NCBI RefSeq assembly: GCF_003096595.1
Contig: NZ_QEKO01000001.1
Span: 186,001 to 250,000, forward strand
Direction of reading: 5' to 3'
DNA from: Pusillimonas noertemannii
GTDB taxonomy: Bacteria; Pseudomonadota; Gammaproteobacteria; Burkholderiales; Burkholderiaceae_B
DNA: 64,000 nucleotides
In this document: piece after piece, positions 1-7,992 of the stretch
Layout: every line of letters starts with the position of its first letter
Position numbering within the stretch: position 1 is the first letter of the stretch
Notes under the pieces: model-generated
What the model was told of the DNA's origin: nothing
Database searches by the model: none
The model's input: only the letters and a program-made list of their open reading frames with translations
Made by a program: the position numbers and the translations under genes

Positions 1-208
1 GCGGGTGGCCGGCGTCATCGCCTGCGTCGTCGTCTTCCTGGCTGAAATGATCGCTTCCACCGACGGCCTGGGCCACATGCTTACCGTCGCTGCGCGCGCC
101 TACCGCACCCTGGACATGTTCGTGCCCCTGGTGTGGATCTGCGCACTGGGCCTGGCGCTGAACAGCCTCATAGGGTTCATCCAGCGAAGGGTCGATCACT
201 CGGGGTGA
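1..208 (+). CDS. ABC transporter permease, C-terminal fragment (SsuC/TauC type)
   Basis: The window opens inside this gene; about 69 codons remain before the TGA at 206-208. Two hydrophobic segments are visible, joined by a short polar stretch, and the protein ends in a basic tail (IQRRVDHSG). This is how the BPD_transp_1 permeases of the sulfonate/taurine/nitrate ABC importers end: a last pair of membrane helices and an arginine-rich cytosolic tail. The substrate cannot be read from this piece. The MarR gene follows closely in the same direction, so it may belong to this upstream unit. The partial state is due to the window edge, not a mutation. Confidence 0.75.
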   Translation, partial: RVAGVIACVVVFLAEMIASTDGLGHMLTVAARAYRTLDMFVPLVWICALGLALNSLIGFIQRRVDHSG

Positions 209-256
209 TAGCATTCGTTGCGGGAAAACGAACAAGCAAAGGAAAAAAGGGCGGAA

Positions 257-754
257 ATGGATGCGGCCAAGATCAAACCTTTAACGCGGCGCGAGCCTGA
301 AGACGGGGCCCCGCCCTACCTGGGCCACGACACATTCATGCCCTATGTGTTGAACCAGACCACCGCGGCCCTGAATGCCGACTTCCAGCAGGTGCTGCGC
401 AGCGAGGGCATGACCCTGCTGCATTGGCGCGTGCTGGCCTTTCTGACCGAAACAGACGGCCTGGGCGTAAGCGCCCTGGGCCGCTTCACCGGCGTGGACC
501 AAGCCACGCTTTCGCGCGCGCTTACTGTCATGGAAAAGGCCGGCTACGTAGCGCGCCTGCCCAATCCCGAAGACAACCGAATGGTCGCCATCAAGATCAT
601 GCCCGCCGGCAAGGCCCAGTTTCGCCACGTGCTGCCCCTGGCCTGGGAAATCTATGTGCGCGCCGTGCATGGCCTAAGCATGGACGAGCAGGAAACCCTG
701 CACTACCTGCTGAACCGCATACGCGAGAACATGACAGCGCCGCGCAGCGAATAG
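257..754 (+). CDS. MarR family transcriptional regulator
   Basis: A 165-residue winged-helix regulator. The core matches MarR: helix region LHWRVLAFLTE, recognition segment GVDQATLSRALTVMEKAGYV, then the wing with PNPEDNRMVAIKI, where the D-R pair of the beta-hairpin is present. MarR proteins act as homodimers that usually repress a neighbouring operon until a small, often aromatic, ligand binds. I chose ATG 257 because a purine-rich GGAAAAAAGGGCGG lies just before it; a TTG at 218 would add 13 charged residues. It lies 9-48 bp after the truncated permease gene and converges on the hydrolase gene. Its target is not evident; the upstream transporter unit is the first guess. Confidence 0.85.
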   Translation: MDAAKIKPLTRREPEDGAPPYLGHDTFMPYVLNQTTAALNADFQQVLRSEGMTLLHWRVLAFLTETDGLGVSALGRFTGVDQATLSRALTVMEKAGYVARLPNPEDNRMVAIKIMPAGKAQFRHVLPLAWEIYVRAVHGLSMDEQETLHYLLNRIRENMTAPRSE

Positions 755-785
755 TGCGACGCAGCGGGCGGTCTGCGCCGCGGCA

Positions 786-1652
786 TCAAGCTGAGGGCGC
801 CGTCTGCCTGTCGTGCACGCCGGAAGCCGGCGGATACACGCCTTCGCGCGCCAGAAAGCCCTTGAGCAGTTCATTGAACACCCGCGGCTGCTCCAGATAG
901 GGGCCATGGCCTGTTTCGGGAATTTCCTTATACAGCGCGGGCTGCAGGATCTCGCGGCAGCGATGCCCCACATTCACCGGCACCGCCTTGTCTTCCAGGC
1001 CCCATATCACCGCGGTTGAATGCCGGCGATCGTCCATGGCGGCCAGTTGCCCGCCGATGACGTCGTCGTCGATGCCGTCGCGGATGTAATCGGCAATGCA
1101 CGCAAACGCCTCGTGCGCGCCCGGCGAGTTGTTGATGCGCCATTCTTCCTCGATCCAGGCGGGCGTTACCAGGCCCGGGTCGAACAGCACGGTGCGCAGC
1201 TTGCGCTCTATGCCTTCGCGGCTAACCGTGCCGAAGCGCGATGAGATTGCCGCCCGGGCTTCTTCGCCCATGGGCACGATGCCCAGCGTGCCCACCAGGG
1301 CCAGCGCCCCCACCTGCTGGGGCGAGCGGCATGCCATTGTGGCGGCAATGTAGCCGCCCAGCGATGTGCCAACCAAAGCGTAATGCTCGGCACCGATCTG
1401 CTGAAGAATCGCGGCCAGCCAGTCGGCGCAACGGGGCACGCTGAACGGCGCGATATTTGCCTTGCCGGCAAAGCCGTGGCCCGGAAGGTCGATGGCTATG
1501 CAGCGGTAGCCGGCCGCGGCAAGGGGCTTGAGGTTATTGCGCCAGCGGTCGGCCCGCGCGCCCAGGCCGTGTATGAAGACCAGGGCGGGCCCGGCGCCCG
1601 CCTCGAGCACGCGGGTCTGGATGCCGTACGCGGCGCATGGATACTGGATCAT
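786..1652 (-). CDS. alpha/beta-fold hydrolase
   Basis: Predicted cytosolic hydrolase of 288 residues. The HGLGARADRW oxyanion segment is at 28-37, the nucleophile elbow GTSLGG places Ser97, the acidic residue is in WGLEDKAVPV and the catalytic His is in ETGHGPYLEQP. This order and spacing are those of esterases and of C-C bond hydrolases of the MhpC/NicD kind. The start at 1652 follows an AAGGA Shine-Dalgarno; the frame stays open much further upstream but over the permease gene, so the longer version is not credible. It is the last gene of the ABC/RraA/SDR operon, 32 bp after the permease. It probably cleaves an ester, amide or ring-fission intermediate of the imported compound; the substrate is unknown. 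Confidence 0.85.
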   Translation of the reverse strand: MIQYPCAAYGIQTRVLEAGAGPALVFIHGLGARADRWRNNLKPLAAAGYRCIAIDLPGHGFAGKANIAPFSVPRCADWLAAILQQIGAEHYALVGTSLGGYIAATMACRSPQQVGALALVGTLGIVPMGEEARAAISSRFGTVSREGIERKLRTVLFDPGLVTPAWIEEEWRINNSPGAHEAFACIADYIRDGIDDDVIGGQLAAMDDRRHSTAVIWGLEDKAVPVNVGHRCREILQPALYKEIPETGHGPYLEQPRVFNELLKGFLAREGVYPPASGVHDRQTAPSA

Positions 1653-1684
1653 CGATGCATTTCCTTGAGTGAACCCGCCATCGG

Positions 1685-2521
1685 TCAATGTGCCACGCCG
1701 GCGTGGCCTTGGGCAGCGGGCGCGCGCTGGGGGTTTGCCGCCTGCTGCTTGTGGCCGCGATGCGAGGGATGCCAGGGGATAAGATAGCGTTCTACCAGGT
1801 CGATGGCATAGAACAAGATGGCGCCCAGCACACCCAGAAGCACGATGCACACGAAAACCTGGGTGGTGTCGAACGTGCCTTGCGCCGCCAGTATGGTGCT
1901 GCCCAGCCCCTTGTTGCCGGCGATGAACTCGCCCACCACCGTGCCCACCAGGGCCAGCGATATGCTGACTTTCATGCCCGAAAGCAGGCTGGGCAGGGCC
2001 TGCGGAAAACGCAGCTTCCACAGAATGCGCTTTTGAGGCGCGCGCATGGCGCGGGCCATGTTGATCAGCTCGGGGTCGATAGAGCGCAGGCCCAGCACCG
2101 TGCCTATCACGATGGGAAAGATGGCGATGCTTATGACCACCGCCATCTTCGAGATGGCGCCCGTGCCGAACCAGATGACGAACAGCGGCGCCAGGGCCAC
2201 CTTTGGCAGGCTGTTCAGTCCCACGAGCAGCGTATACAGCGTGCGCTCGAGCCAGACCGAACGGATGATGCCGATGGAAAGAACCAGGCCCCCCAGCACA
2301 GCCAGCCCGAACCCGCCCAGTGATACCCATAGCGTGGACAAGGAGTTGGCAAAATAGAACTGGGGTTTTTCAAGGAACTCTTGCAGCACCGTATGGGGCG
2401 AGGGAACCAGGAACTTGGGCAAATCGAAGAGCCACACGCACAGGGCCCACAGCACGATGCAGCCCAGGATGACCGCCGCGAAAGTGCGAGCGGCCTCTGT
2501 CGCCTGCCAAATGCGTAACAT
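1685..2521 (-). CDS. ABC transporter permease (SsuC/TauC/NrtB type)
   Basis: Inner-membrane permease of 278 residues with about six hydrophobic helices. The EAA loop that docks on the ATPase is recognisable near residues 150-170 (NMARAMRAPQKRILWKLRFP). Family members import sulfonates, taurine, nitrate, pyrimidine precursors or aromatic acids with an NMT1/THI5-type binding protein, and such a gene sits two genes upstream. The gene starts 2 bp after the ATPase stop, so translation is probably coupled. The C-terminal tail is long and rich in Pro, Ala, His and Gln after the last helix, beyond the usual RRL-type end. Substrate unknown; an organic acid or N-heterocycle would fit the enzymes of this operon. 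Confidence 0.88.
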   Translation of the reverse strand: MLRIWQATEAARTFAAVILGCIVLWALCVWLFDLPKFLVPSPHTVLQEFLEKPQFYFANSLSTLWVSLGGFGLAVLGGLVLSIGIIRSVWLERTLYTLLVGLNSLPKVALAPLFVIWFGTGAISKMAVVISIAIFPIVIGTVLGLRSIDPELINMARAMRAPQKRILWKLRFPQALPSLLSGMKVSISLALVGTVVGEFIAGNKGLGSTILAAQGTFDTTQVFVCIVLLGVLGAILFYAIDLVERYLIPWHPSHRGHKQQAANPQRAPAAQGHAGVAH

Positions 2522-2523
2522 GC

Positions 2524-3303
2524 CTATTCTCCTTTGAAGATGCCGACCCGCTTGAACAGGGCCTGCAGCTCGATGACATACTCGCCGAACTGGGTCGAGC
2601 CACGGGTGGAAAGGGTTCGGGGCCGGGGCAGATCGATGGTCATGTCTTCGATCACGCGGGCCGGGTTGCGGGACATGACGATGACCCTGTCCGACAGGAA
2701 CACGGCTTCCTGGATGCTGTGGGTGACGAACAGCAGCGTCTTCTGCGACTGCAGCCAGATATGCTGCAGTTCGATGTTGAGCTCGTCGCGGGTCATGGCG
2801 TCAAGGGCACCGAAGGGCTCGTCCATGAGCAGCAGCCTGGGGTTGCCCACCAGGGCGCGGCAGATGGCGGCGCGCTGGCGCATGCCGCCCGACAGCTCCC
2901 AGGGATGGTGGTGCTCGAAGCCCTTCAGGCCGAACAGTTCGAGCAGGCGCAGCGCCTCTTTGCGCGCGATGCTTTCGTCAAGCTCCAGGAACTCGGCGGT
3001 GATCATCACGTTTTCGAGCACGGTGCGCCAGTCGACCAGCAGGTCGCGCTGGAACACCATGCCCAGCCCGTTGGGCGGGCCGTCCAGCACTTCGCCGTCG
3101 AAACGGATTTGCCCGCAAGTGCCCGATTCCAGGCCCGCCACGCACTTGAGCAATGTGCTCTTGCCACAGCCGCTGGGCCCCAGGATGCTGACGAACTGGC
3201 CTTCTTCGATGCCCAGGTTCACGCTTTCCAGGGCATGGACGTCGCCCCGGGGCGAAGGATAGACCTTGGTGAATTCAGAGATGTCCAGATAGGTGCTCAT
3301 CAT
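2524..3303 (-). CDS. ABC transporter ATP-binding protein (SsuB/TauB type)
   Basis: A 259-residue ATPase with every canonical motif: Walker A GPSGCGKST near 42-50, Q-loop VFQRDLLV, signature LSGGMRQR, Walker B LLLMDEPFGALD and switch His in VTHSIQEA. The DEPFGALD and THSIQEA wording is typical of nitrate/sulfonate/taurine importers. It energises the permease encoded just downstream, using the binding protein encoded just upstream. Its start codon overlaps the stop of the binding-protein gene (TGATG arrangement), so the three are translated as a unit. A second ATG three bases downstream is equally possible as the start. Confidence 0.93.
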   Translation of the reverse strand: MMSTYLDISEFTKVYPSPRGDVHALESVNLGIEEGQFVSILGPSGCGKSTLLKCVAGLESGTCGQIRFDGEVLDGPPNGLGMVFQRDLLVDWRTVLENVMITAEFLELDESIARKEALRLLELFGLKGFEHHHPWELSGGMRQRAAICRALVGNPRLLLMDEPFGALDAMTRDELNIELQHIWLQSQKTLLFVTHSIQEAVFLSDRVIVMSRNPARVIEDMTIDLPRPRTLSTRGSTQFGEYVIELQALFKRVGIFKGE

Positions 3304-4340
3304 CAGCTTTCCCCTTTGTCGGCGGCGGCGGGCATCAGGTCGTTGGTGTACAGATCTTCCAGCTTGACGCTGCCCACGTCGATTCCGGCTTCTTTCATGG
3401 ACTTGAGCGCCGCCGTCCAGTCTGCCTCGGACTGCCAGCCTATGCGCTTGCCTTTTGTCGCCTCGGTGAAGAACAGGGGGCGGTTCATGTCGAGCTGGCC
3501 CTTCAACGAGACCGGATCCAGGTTTACGCCCGGGCGCTGCTTGATCATGGCCTGCACGGCTTCGTCTTCGTGGCCGTTCCAGATGTATTCCCAGGCTTCT
3601 ATTTGCACCTTGTTGAACTTCTCGAGCATTTCGCGGCGTTCTTTCAGGGTCTTTTCCGTGGCGATCAGGCCATAGCTGGGGAAGTGGATGCCATAGTCGG
3701 CCATGCGTATCGTCTTGGCCGGCCGCGCCTTTTCAAGCAGCGGTACCTGGTGGGGCGCAACCGACATGAAGCCGTCGGCGTCGCCGGAGCTATACAGGCC
3801 GGCCATGGCGGAAGGGGCCACCATGGTGATGTCGACCGACTTGCGGTCCAGCCCGCCCTTGGCCAGGAAGCTGTCGATGAAGGGCGCCCAGGGGCTGGCG
3901 GTGAAGCACAGGATCTTCTTGCCCTTGAGGTCGGCCAGGGTGTTGATATTGGAGTCGCGCGGCACCATCACCGCAAGGTCCGACCCGCGCAGGTAGCCCG
4001 CGAACGACTTCAGGGGCAGGCCCTTGTCGCGCGCGGCCACCAGCAGCCCCAGCTGCACCTGGCCGATGTCGGCCTGGCCCGCCGCCACCAGCTGGATCGT
4101 ATTCAGCGAGCCGCTGCCGTCCTGAATGGTGACGTCAAGGCCTTCGCGCTCGAACCAGCCTTTTTCCTTGGCCAGGTACATGGCCGTATGAAACCCTAGG
4201 GGCGAAAAATCGAGCCGAACCGTTACTTTTTCAAGTGCGTGCGTTGCGCCCGAAGCGGCGATCATGGCGGCGCCCGCCAGCGTGGCGAATGCGGAACGGA
4301 TGAGCATGCCTCCGCGTTTTCTATTTTGAATGCTTGTCAT
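3303..4340 (-). CDS. ABC transporter substrate-binding protein (NMT1/THI5-like)
   Basis: Periplasmic binding protein of 345 residues. A basic N-terminus and hydrophobic stretch ending in GATHA form a signal peptide, so the mature protein probably starts near LEKVTVRLDF. The LDFSPLGFHTAMYLAKEKGWF opening and the GQADIGQVQLG segment are characteristic of the NMT1/THI5 and SsuA superfamily, which bind thiamine-pyrimidine precursors, sulfonates or small aromatic acids. The start at 4340 follows a strong AGGAGG; 23 further in-frame codons lie upstream without support. A 111-bp gap separates it from the RraA-like gene, but both lie on the same strand and probably form one operon. Confidence 0.9.
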   Translation of the reverse strand: MTSIQNRKRGGMLIRSAFATLAGAAMIAASGATHALEKVTVRLDFSPLGFHTAMYLAKEKGWFEREGLDVTIQDGSGSLNTIQLVAAGQADIGQVQLGLLVAARDKGLPLKSFAGYLRGSDLAVMVPRDSNINTLADLKGKKILCFTASPWAPFIDSFLAKGGLDRKSVDITMVAPSAMAGLYSSGDADGFMSVAPHQVPLLEKARPAKTIRMADYGIHFPSYGLIATEKTLKERREMLEKFNKVQIEAWEYIWNGHEDEAVQAMIKQRPGVNLDPVSLKGQLDMNRPLFFTEATKGKRIGWQSEADWTAALKSMKEAGIDVGSVKLEDLYTNDLMPAAADKGES

Positions 4341-4451
4341 GTTTCCTCCTGGTGGTTTGGTATGGACATGCCGCGGCATGTCCATGCGTTCTGCACTACA
4401 TAGGGTCAAAACTCCTTGCTGCTCGATGGTGATGCAAATTCATTCGCTGCT

Positions 4452-5135
4452 TCAAACGTGGCCGTATTCGGCCAGGGCCTCGGCAAGGGTAAGCCCTTTC
4501 TGCAGTTCGGCCCGTATTGTTTCTTCTTTTTGTGTAAGCGCCTCGGCTTCGGCCAACACCTGCTCGACCACCGCCTGCGGGATCACGATGGCACCGTCCT
4601 CGTCCGCCAGGATGAAGTCGCCCGGGTTGACCTGCACCAGCGGGGTGGTGGCGCCGCGCATGTAGACGGGCACTTGGCAGCCGGTGACCTTCCAGCGTCC
4701 GATCGACTGCACGGGGGTGCGATAGCGGGCATAGACAGGAAAATTCTGCGCGCCTATCCAGCGCACGTCGCGCACGCCGCCGTCCACCAGGGCGCCCAGG
4801 CAGCCCCTTTCCTTCATGCCGATGGCGATCAGTTCGCCGAAGTAGCAGATGCCGTGGCCGTCGCCGCTCCATACGCTGATATCGCCTTCCGAAAGGCCCT
4901 GGCAGGCCTTCATTTTCTCGGCGTCGCCGCCAAGCTCGTAAGGCGTCATTTGCCCGCGGATGGTGTAGGCCCAGCCGGCGATGCGGCCGGCGGTATGCGG
5001 GTAGGGCAGGAAGTCGGGCGAAAGGCCCTGGTCCATATAGCCCAGGGTGTCCAGCACGTCTGCCACGTTGGAGGTGTCGACGCGCTGGTAGCGGGTGCGG
5101 ATGTCGTTGCGCTGTTCAGCCGTGAAACTGACCAT
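4452..5135 (-). CDS. RraA-family protein (4-hydroxy-4-methyl-2-oxoglutarate aldolase / demethylmenaquinone methyltransferase-like)
   Basis: A 227-residue RraA-fold protein. The hallmark loop G-ALVDGGVRDVR is present (residues about 114-124), with Arg and Asp of GGVRD being the usual substrate- and metal-binding residues of HMG/CHA aldolases. The NPGDFILADEDGAIVIP segment is also family-typical. HMG aldolases act at the end of protocatechuate and gallate pathways, splitting a hydroxy-oxo-dicarboxylate into pyruvate and an oxo-acid; other members decarboxylate oxaloacetate. Placement between a short-chain dehydrogenase and an ABC importer argues for a catabolic lyase rather than an RNase E regulator. 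GGAGA precedes the start. The exact reaction is not established. Confidence 0.85.
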   Translation of the reverse strand: MVSFTAEQRNDIRTRYQRVDTSNVADVLDTLGYMDQGLSPDFLPYPHTAGRIAGWAYTIRGQMTPYELGGDAEKMKACQGLSEGDISVWSGDGHGICYFGELIAIGMKERGCLGALVDGGVRDVRWIGAQNFPVYARYRTPVQSIGRWKVTGCQVPVYMRGATTPLVQVNPGDFILADEDGAIVIPQAVVEQVLAEAEALTQKEETIRAELQKGLTLAEALAEYGHV

Positions 5136-5149
5136 GATTGAAAATCTCC

Positions 5150-5935
5150 TTAGATGCTGGGAATGAGGCCGCCATCGATGCGGATGACCGAGCCGGTAAG
5201 GTACGAGGCCTGGGTGCTGGCCAGGAAGGCGACGACGTCGCCGTATTCCTGCACGCGCCCATAGCGCCCCACGGGAATGGTGTTAGTGCTTTCCTGTATT
5301 ACTTGTTCAAGCGGCTTTTTCTCTCTTTCGGCGCGGGCTTCGTCCAGCTGCTGGATACGGGCCGTGGCGATGCGCCCGGGCAGCACGATGTTGGCGGTGA
5401 TGCCGTCGCGGGCCACCTCTTTGGCCAGTGTCTTGGACCAGCCTACCAGGGCCAGGCGCAGCGCATTTGATACGCCCAGGTTGGGTATGGGTATGACCAC
5501 GCCGGAAGAAGTGCTGGTAATGATGCGGCCCCAGCCTTGGGCACGCATGCCCGGCAGCACCAGGTCGGTAAGGTGCATCAGGCTCAGCACCATCGAGCGA
5601 AAGTGCTTCTCCCAGGTTTCGCTGGGCACGCCCGAAGCCGCGGAAGGCGGGGGGCCGCCCGAGTTGTTCACCAGGATCTCAACCGGCCCCAGGCGCGACT
5701 GTAGCGTTTCTACGTGCGCTTCCAGTTCGTCCAGCTTGCCCAGGTCCAAGTCGAGCGGCATGGCTTGCCCGCCGGCTTCCTGTATGGCCTGCACAGTGCG
5801 CTGGGCCGATGGCTGGTGCACGTCGGCCACGACGACCCGCGCGCCTTCTTTGGCCAGGGACAGGGCAATGGCGCCCCCCAGGCCTCCTCCAGCGCCGGTG
5901 ACCAGCGCGACTTTTCCTTCGATGCCGAAATTCAT
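5150..5935 (-). CDS. SDR family NAD(P)-dependent oxidoreductase
   Basis: A classical short-chain dehydrogenase of 261 residues. The Rossmann glycine motif TGAGGGLGGAIA is at about 14-25, an Asp after beta-2 (VVVADVH) suggests NAD preference, and NNSGG replaces the usual NNAG. The active-site Ser is in STSSG; the usual YxxxK position reads NALRLALVGWSK, with no obvious catalytic Tyr: the segment is VSNALRLALVGWSKTLAKEVA where most members have YSASKAAL. This loss of Tyr is unusual and may make it a divergent or non-classical member. It sits 14 bp from both neighbours in the operon. Its likely role is to oxidise or reduce a hydroxyl/keto intermediate, or act with the AspDH-like protein. Confidence 0.85.
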   Translation of the reverse strand: MNFGIEGKVALVTGAGGGLGGAIALSLAKEGARVVVADVHQPSAQRTVQAIQEAGGQAMPLDLDLGKLDELEAHVETLQSRLGPVEILVNNSGGPPPSAASGVPSETWEKHFRSMVLSLMHLTDLVLPGMRAQGWGRIITSTSSGVVIPIPNLGVSNALRLALVGWSKTLAKEVARDGITANIVLPGRIATARIQQLDEARAEREKKPLEQVIQESTNTIPVGRYGRVQEYGDVVAFLASTQASYLTGSVIRIDGGLIPSI

Positions 5936-5949
5936 GTGGCCAGGCCTCC

Positions 5950-6765
5950 TTAAGTGCCGATCTTCACGGGGGCGCCGAGCTTGCGCAGCAGCGCGATGGC
6001 GCTGCGGGCCGTGATCAGCCCCGTCTTGGGGTTCTCGGATGGAATGTTCTCTATCGTCATGTTGAAGCTGGCCGTGTCGGCGTCTACTTCAATATGGTGG
6101 GTGTTGCGCGTAACGGTGGGGTCGGCCCAGACTTCCAGCATGGTGTGGTCGGGCCCCACGCCCGCCAGCGACAGCGCCACGGATACGTTCAGGTTGGCCG
6201 GAAAGCCTTTTGCCGCTTCGCGGGCCGTGCCTGAAAATATCTTGGTGGGACACGTTATGGTGCCCACGTCGATGCCGTTCTCGACAAGAAACGGCGCGCC
6301 GGCCAGGCCCCGCAATGGCTTGCGCGTGGTCATGCGCACGGAATGGATGGTGCCTTCGGCCGCCGCGACCACGGCGTCGAGGCCTATCAGGGCGCCGGTG
6401 GGCACCAGTATCGAACCGCCGTTGTCGATGGCGGTTTGCCGCAGCTCGGGGTGGGCCAGCAGGGCACCCACCGAAAGCACCACCAGCTTCTTTCCAGCCG
6501 CAAGCACCGGCGCGGCGATCTGCGGCAACAGTTCGGACGGCGCGCATTCGACGATCACGTCGGCGTGGTCGGCCAGCTCATCAAGCGACACGACGGGCAC
6601 GGCGCGCTCGAGCTGCCCGACGAATTCCGCCGCCTTTTCTTTGTTCTTGGCTGATACTGCGGTAAGCACCAATCCCGGAATGCCCTTGTCCAGTTCCGTG
6701 GCAATGACCTTGCCCACTGCGCCCAGGCCGGCGATTGCTACTCGCGACTCAGAAACTACTGCCAT
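5950..6765 (-). CDS. aspartate dehydrogenase-like protein (NadX/DUF108 family)
   Basis: A 271-residue protein with an N-terminal Rossmann fold (AIAGLGAVGKVI, residues about 10-21) and the C-terminal L-aspartate dehydrogenase signature, including NVSVALSLAG and NPKTGLITARSAIALLRKL. NadX oxidises L-aspartate to iminoaspartate for NAD synthesis, but neither nadA nor nadC is adjacent. Instead it is the first gene of a catabolic operon with an SDR, an RraA-like lyase and an importer, so it more likely deaminates or reduces an amino- or imino-dicarboxylate in that pathway. AGGGA precedes the ATG. The function beyond family membership is inference. Confidence 0.85.
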   Translation of the reverse strand: MAVVSESRVAIAGLGAVGKVIATELDKGIPGLVLTAVSAKNKEKAAEFVGQLERAVPVVSLDELADHADVIVECAPSELLPQIAAPVLAAGKKLVVLSVGALLAHPELRQTAIDNGGSILVPTGALIGLDAVVAAAEGTIHSVRMTTRKPLRGLAGAPFLVENGIDVGTITCPTKIFSGTAREAAKGFPANLNVSVALSLAGVGPDHTMLEVWADPTVTRNTHHIEVDADTASFNMTIENIPSENPKTGLITARSAIALLRKLGAPVKIGT

Positions 6766-6939
6766 GTCAGTCCCTCTTTAAATTATTGGCATCTCACGCC
6801 TGCCTTGCGGCCGTTTCGTGAGCCTTGGCCTTCACTTTATGGGACCGGTTTGCACCGGACAAACGATTTGAATGAGCTATATGCATGAGATAAACTCAAG
6901 AGTCGATTTGCAGCCTGCTTTATCGCCACCAGGAAAGCC
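6766..6939. promoter_or_regulatory. Divergent control region, AspDH operon / LysR regulator
   Basis: This 174-bp gap separates the first gene of the minus-strand operon from the divergent LysR gene. That is the classical arrangement in which the LysR protein binds between the two promoters and controls both. The stretch around 6775-6800 and 6865-6900 is more AT-rich than its surroundings. I could not define a clear T-N11-A operator or sigma-70 pair with confidence. Confidence 0.5.
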
Positions 6940-7905
6940 ATGCGACGTGTTCTTCCCTCGATGATTGCTCTTAGCGCTTTCGAAGCCGCGGGCCGGCTGG
7001 GCAGTTTTTCTGCCGCGGCGGAAGAGCTCTTCGTCACGCAGGGCGCCATCAGCCGGCAGATACGCGGGCTTGAAGAATACCTGGGCACCAAGCTGTTCAT
7101 ACGGCTTACCCGGCGCGTGGAACTTACGCCGGCGGGCGAAATGTATTTGCGCGAAATCCAGCAGGCGCTCGACCACGTCGAGCGGGCAACCGTCAATTTC
7201 AAAACGCGAGAAAGCCGCCATTCCATACTTACCATCAGTGTGTTGCCGTCGGTGGCTTCGTTCTGGCTGATGTCGCGGCTCGACAGCTTCACCCAGCAGA
7301 ACCCCAGCATCGAAACCCGCATCCTTACTTCCATACGGGCGGTCGACCTGCAGTCCAACGAGGCCGACGTCGCTATCCGGGTGGGTGCCCTGCCGGGCAA
7401 AATCTACGACGCGCGCCAGCCGCGCATCGATCTCGATATGGTCTCCAACTGGCGCGGCGTCAATGCCGAGCCCTTGTTCGACGACGTGCTGGTTCCGGTC
7501 GTTTCCCCCAAGCTTCTTGATCCTTTCGGCCCTGTAAACGAGCCCGCCGACCTGTTGCGGTTACCCCTCATTCATACCGCCAGCAGGACCCACGCATGGC
7601 GCGACTGGCTTGGCATATACGGTCTGCACGAACCGCCGGGTAAAGAAAGAATCGAGTATGGGCATTTCTTCATGGCCATCGAGGCGGCCCGCAAGGGTCA
7701 GGGCGTTGCCCTGGTGCCCAGCATATTGCTCTCGCGCTTCAGTCCTGAAGAACTCGTGACGCCGCTGCGGTCCGACACGCCCAGTGCCGGTTCTTATTAT
7801 TTATTGATGCTTGCCGACCGGGCCCGCGAGCCGCAATGCGCCGCATTTTGTTCGTGGATCAAAGAGCAGGCCGCGCAGGTGCAGGCGGCGGGCGTAGAGG
7901 CCTAG
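6940..7905 (+). CDS. LysR family transcriptional regulator (GcvA-like)
   Basis: A 321-residue LysR regulator. The winged helix-turn-helix occupies residues 8-65 (ALSAFEAAGRLGSFSAAAEEL, then TQGAISRQIRGLEE and LFIRLTRRVELTPAG), followed by the effector domain. In the second domain ADVAIRVG is typical of the GcvA/DsdC-like branch. AGGAAAG precedes ATG 6940. The gene is divergent from the AspDH/SDR/RraA/ABC operon, and LysR activators normally control the divergent unit in response to a pathway metabolite. A strong hairpin terminator follows. Confidence 0.92.
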   Translation: MRRVLPSMIALSAFEAAGRLGSFSAAAEELFVTQGAISRQIRGLEEYLGTKLFIRLTRRVELTPAGEMYLREIQQALDHVERATVNFKTRESRHSILTISVLPSVASFWLMSRLDSFTQQNPSIETRILTSIRAVDLQSNEADVAIRVGALPGKIYDARQPRIDLDMVSNWRGVNAEPLFDDVLVPVVSPKLLDPFGPVNEPADLLRLPLIHTASRTHAWRDWLGIYGLHEPPGKERIEYGHFFMAIEAARKGQGVALVPSILLSRFSPEELVTPLRSDTPSAGSYYLLMLADRAREPQCAAFCSWIKEQAAQVQAAGVEA

Positions 7906-7938
7906 TAGAGCAGCCGGCGGGCCGCGGCTACGACAAAG

Positions 7939-7978
7939 CACAGACCCCGCCGTGGCGTGCGCCACGGCGGGGTCTGTG
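7939..7978. terminator. Bidirectional hairpin terminator
   Basis: Perfect inverted repeat with 18-bp arms (7939-7956 and 7961-7978) around a 4-base GTGC loop. It lies between the convergent LysR and extradiol dioxygenase genes. There is no long T-run on either side, only CTTTG on the minus strand, but the stem is very GC-rich and placed exactly where both units must stop. Confidence 0.85.
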
Positions 7979-7992
7979 TCCGCAAAGGGTGC

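Noticed and set aside
1653-2330. Upstream extension of the alpha/beta hydrolase frame, giving a 514-residue protein
   Set aside because: The extension lies antiparallel-free but out of frame over the permease gene on the same strand; its translation is Arg/His/Gly-rich with no fold, and a good ribosome site precedes ATG 1652.
6766-6939. LysR T-N11-A operator
   Set aside because: Several loose matches exist in this AT-variable gap but none is symmetric enough to single out.
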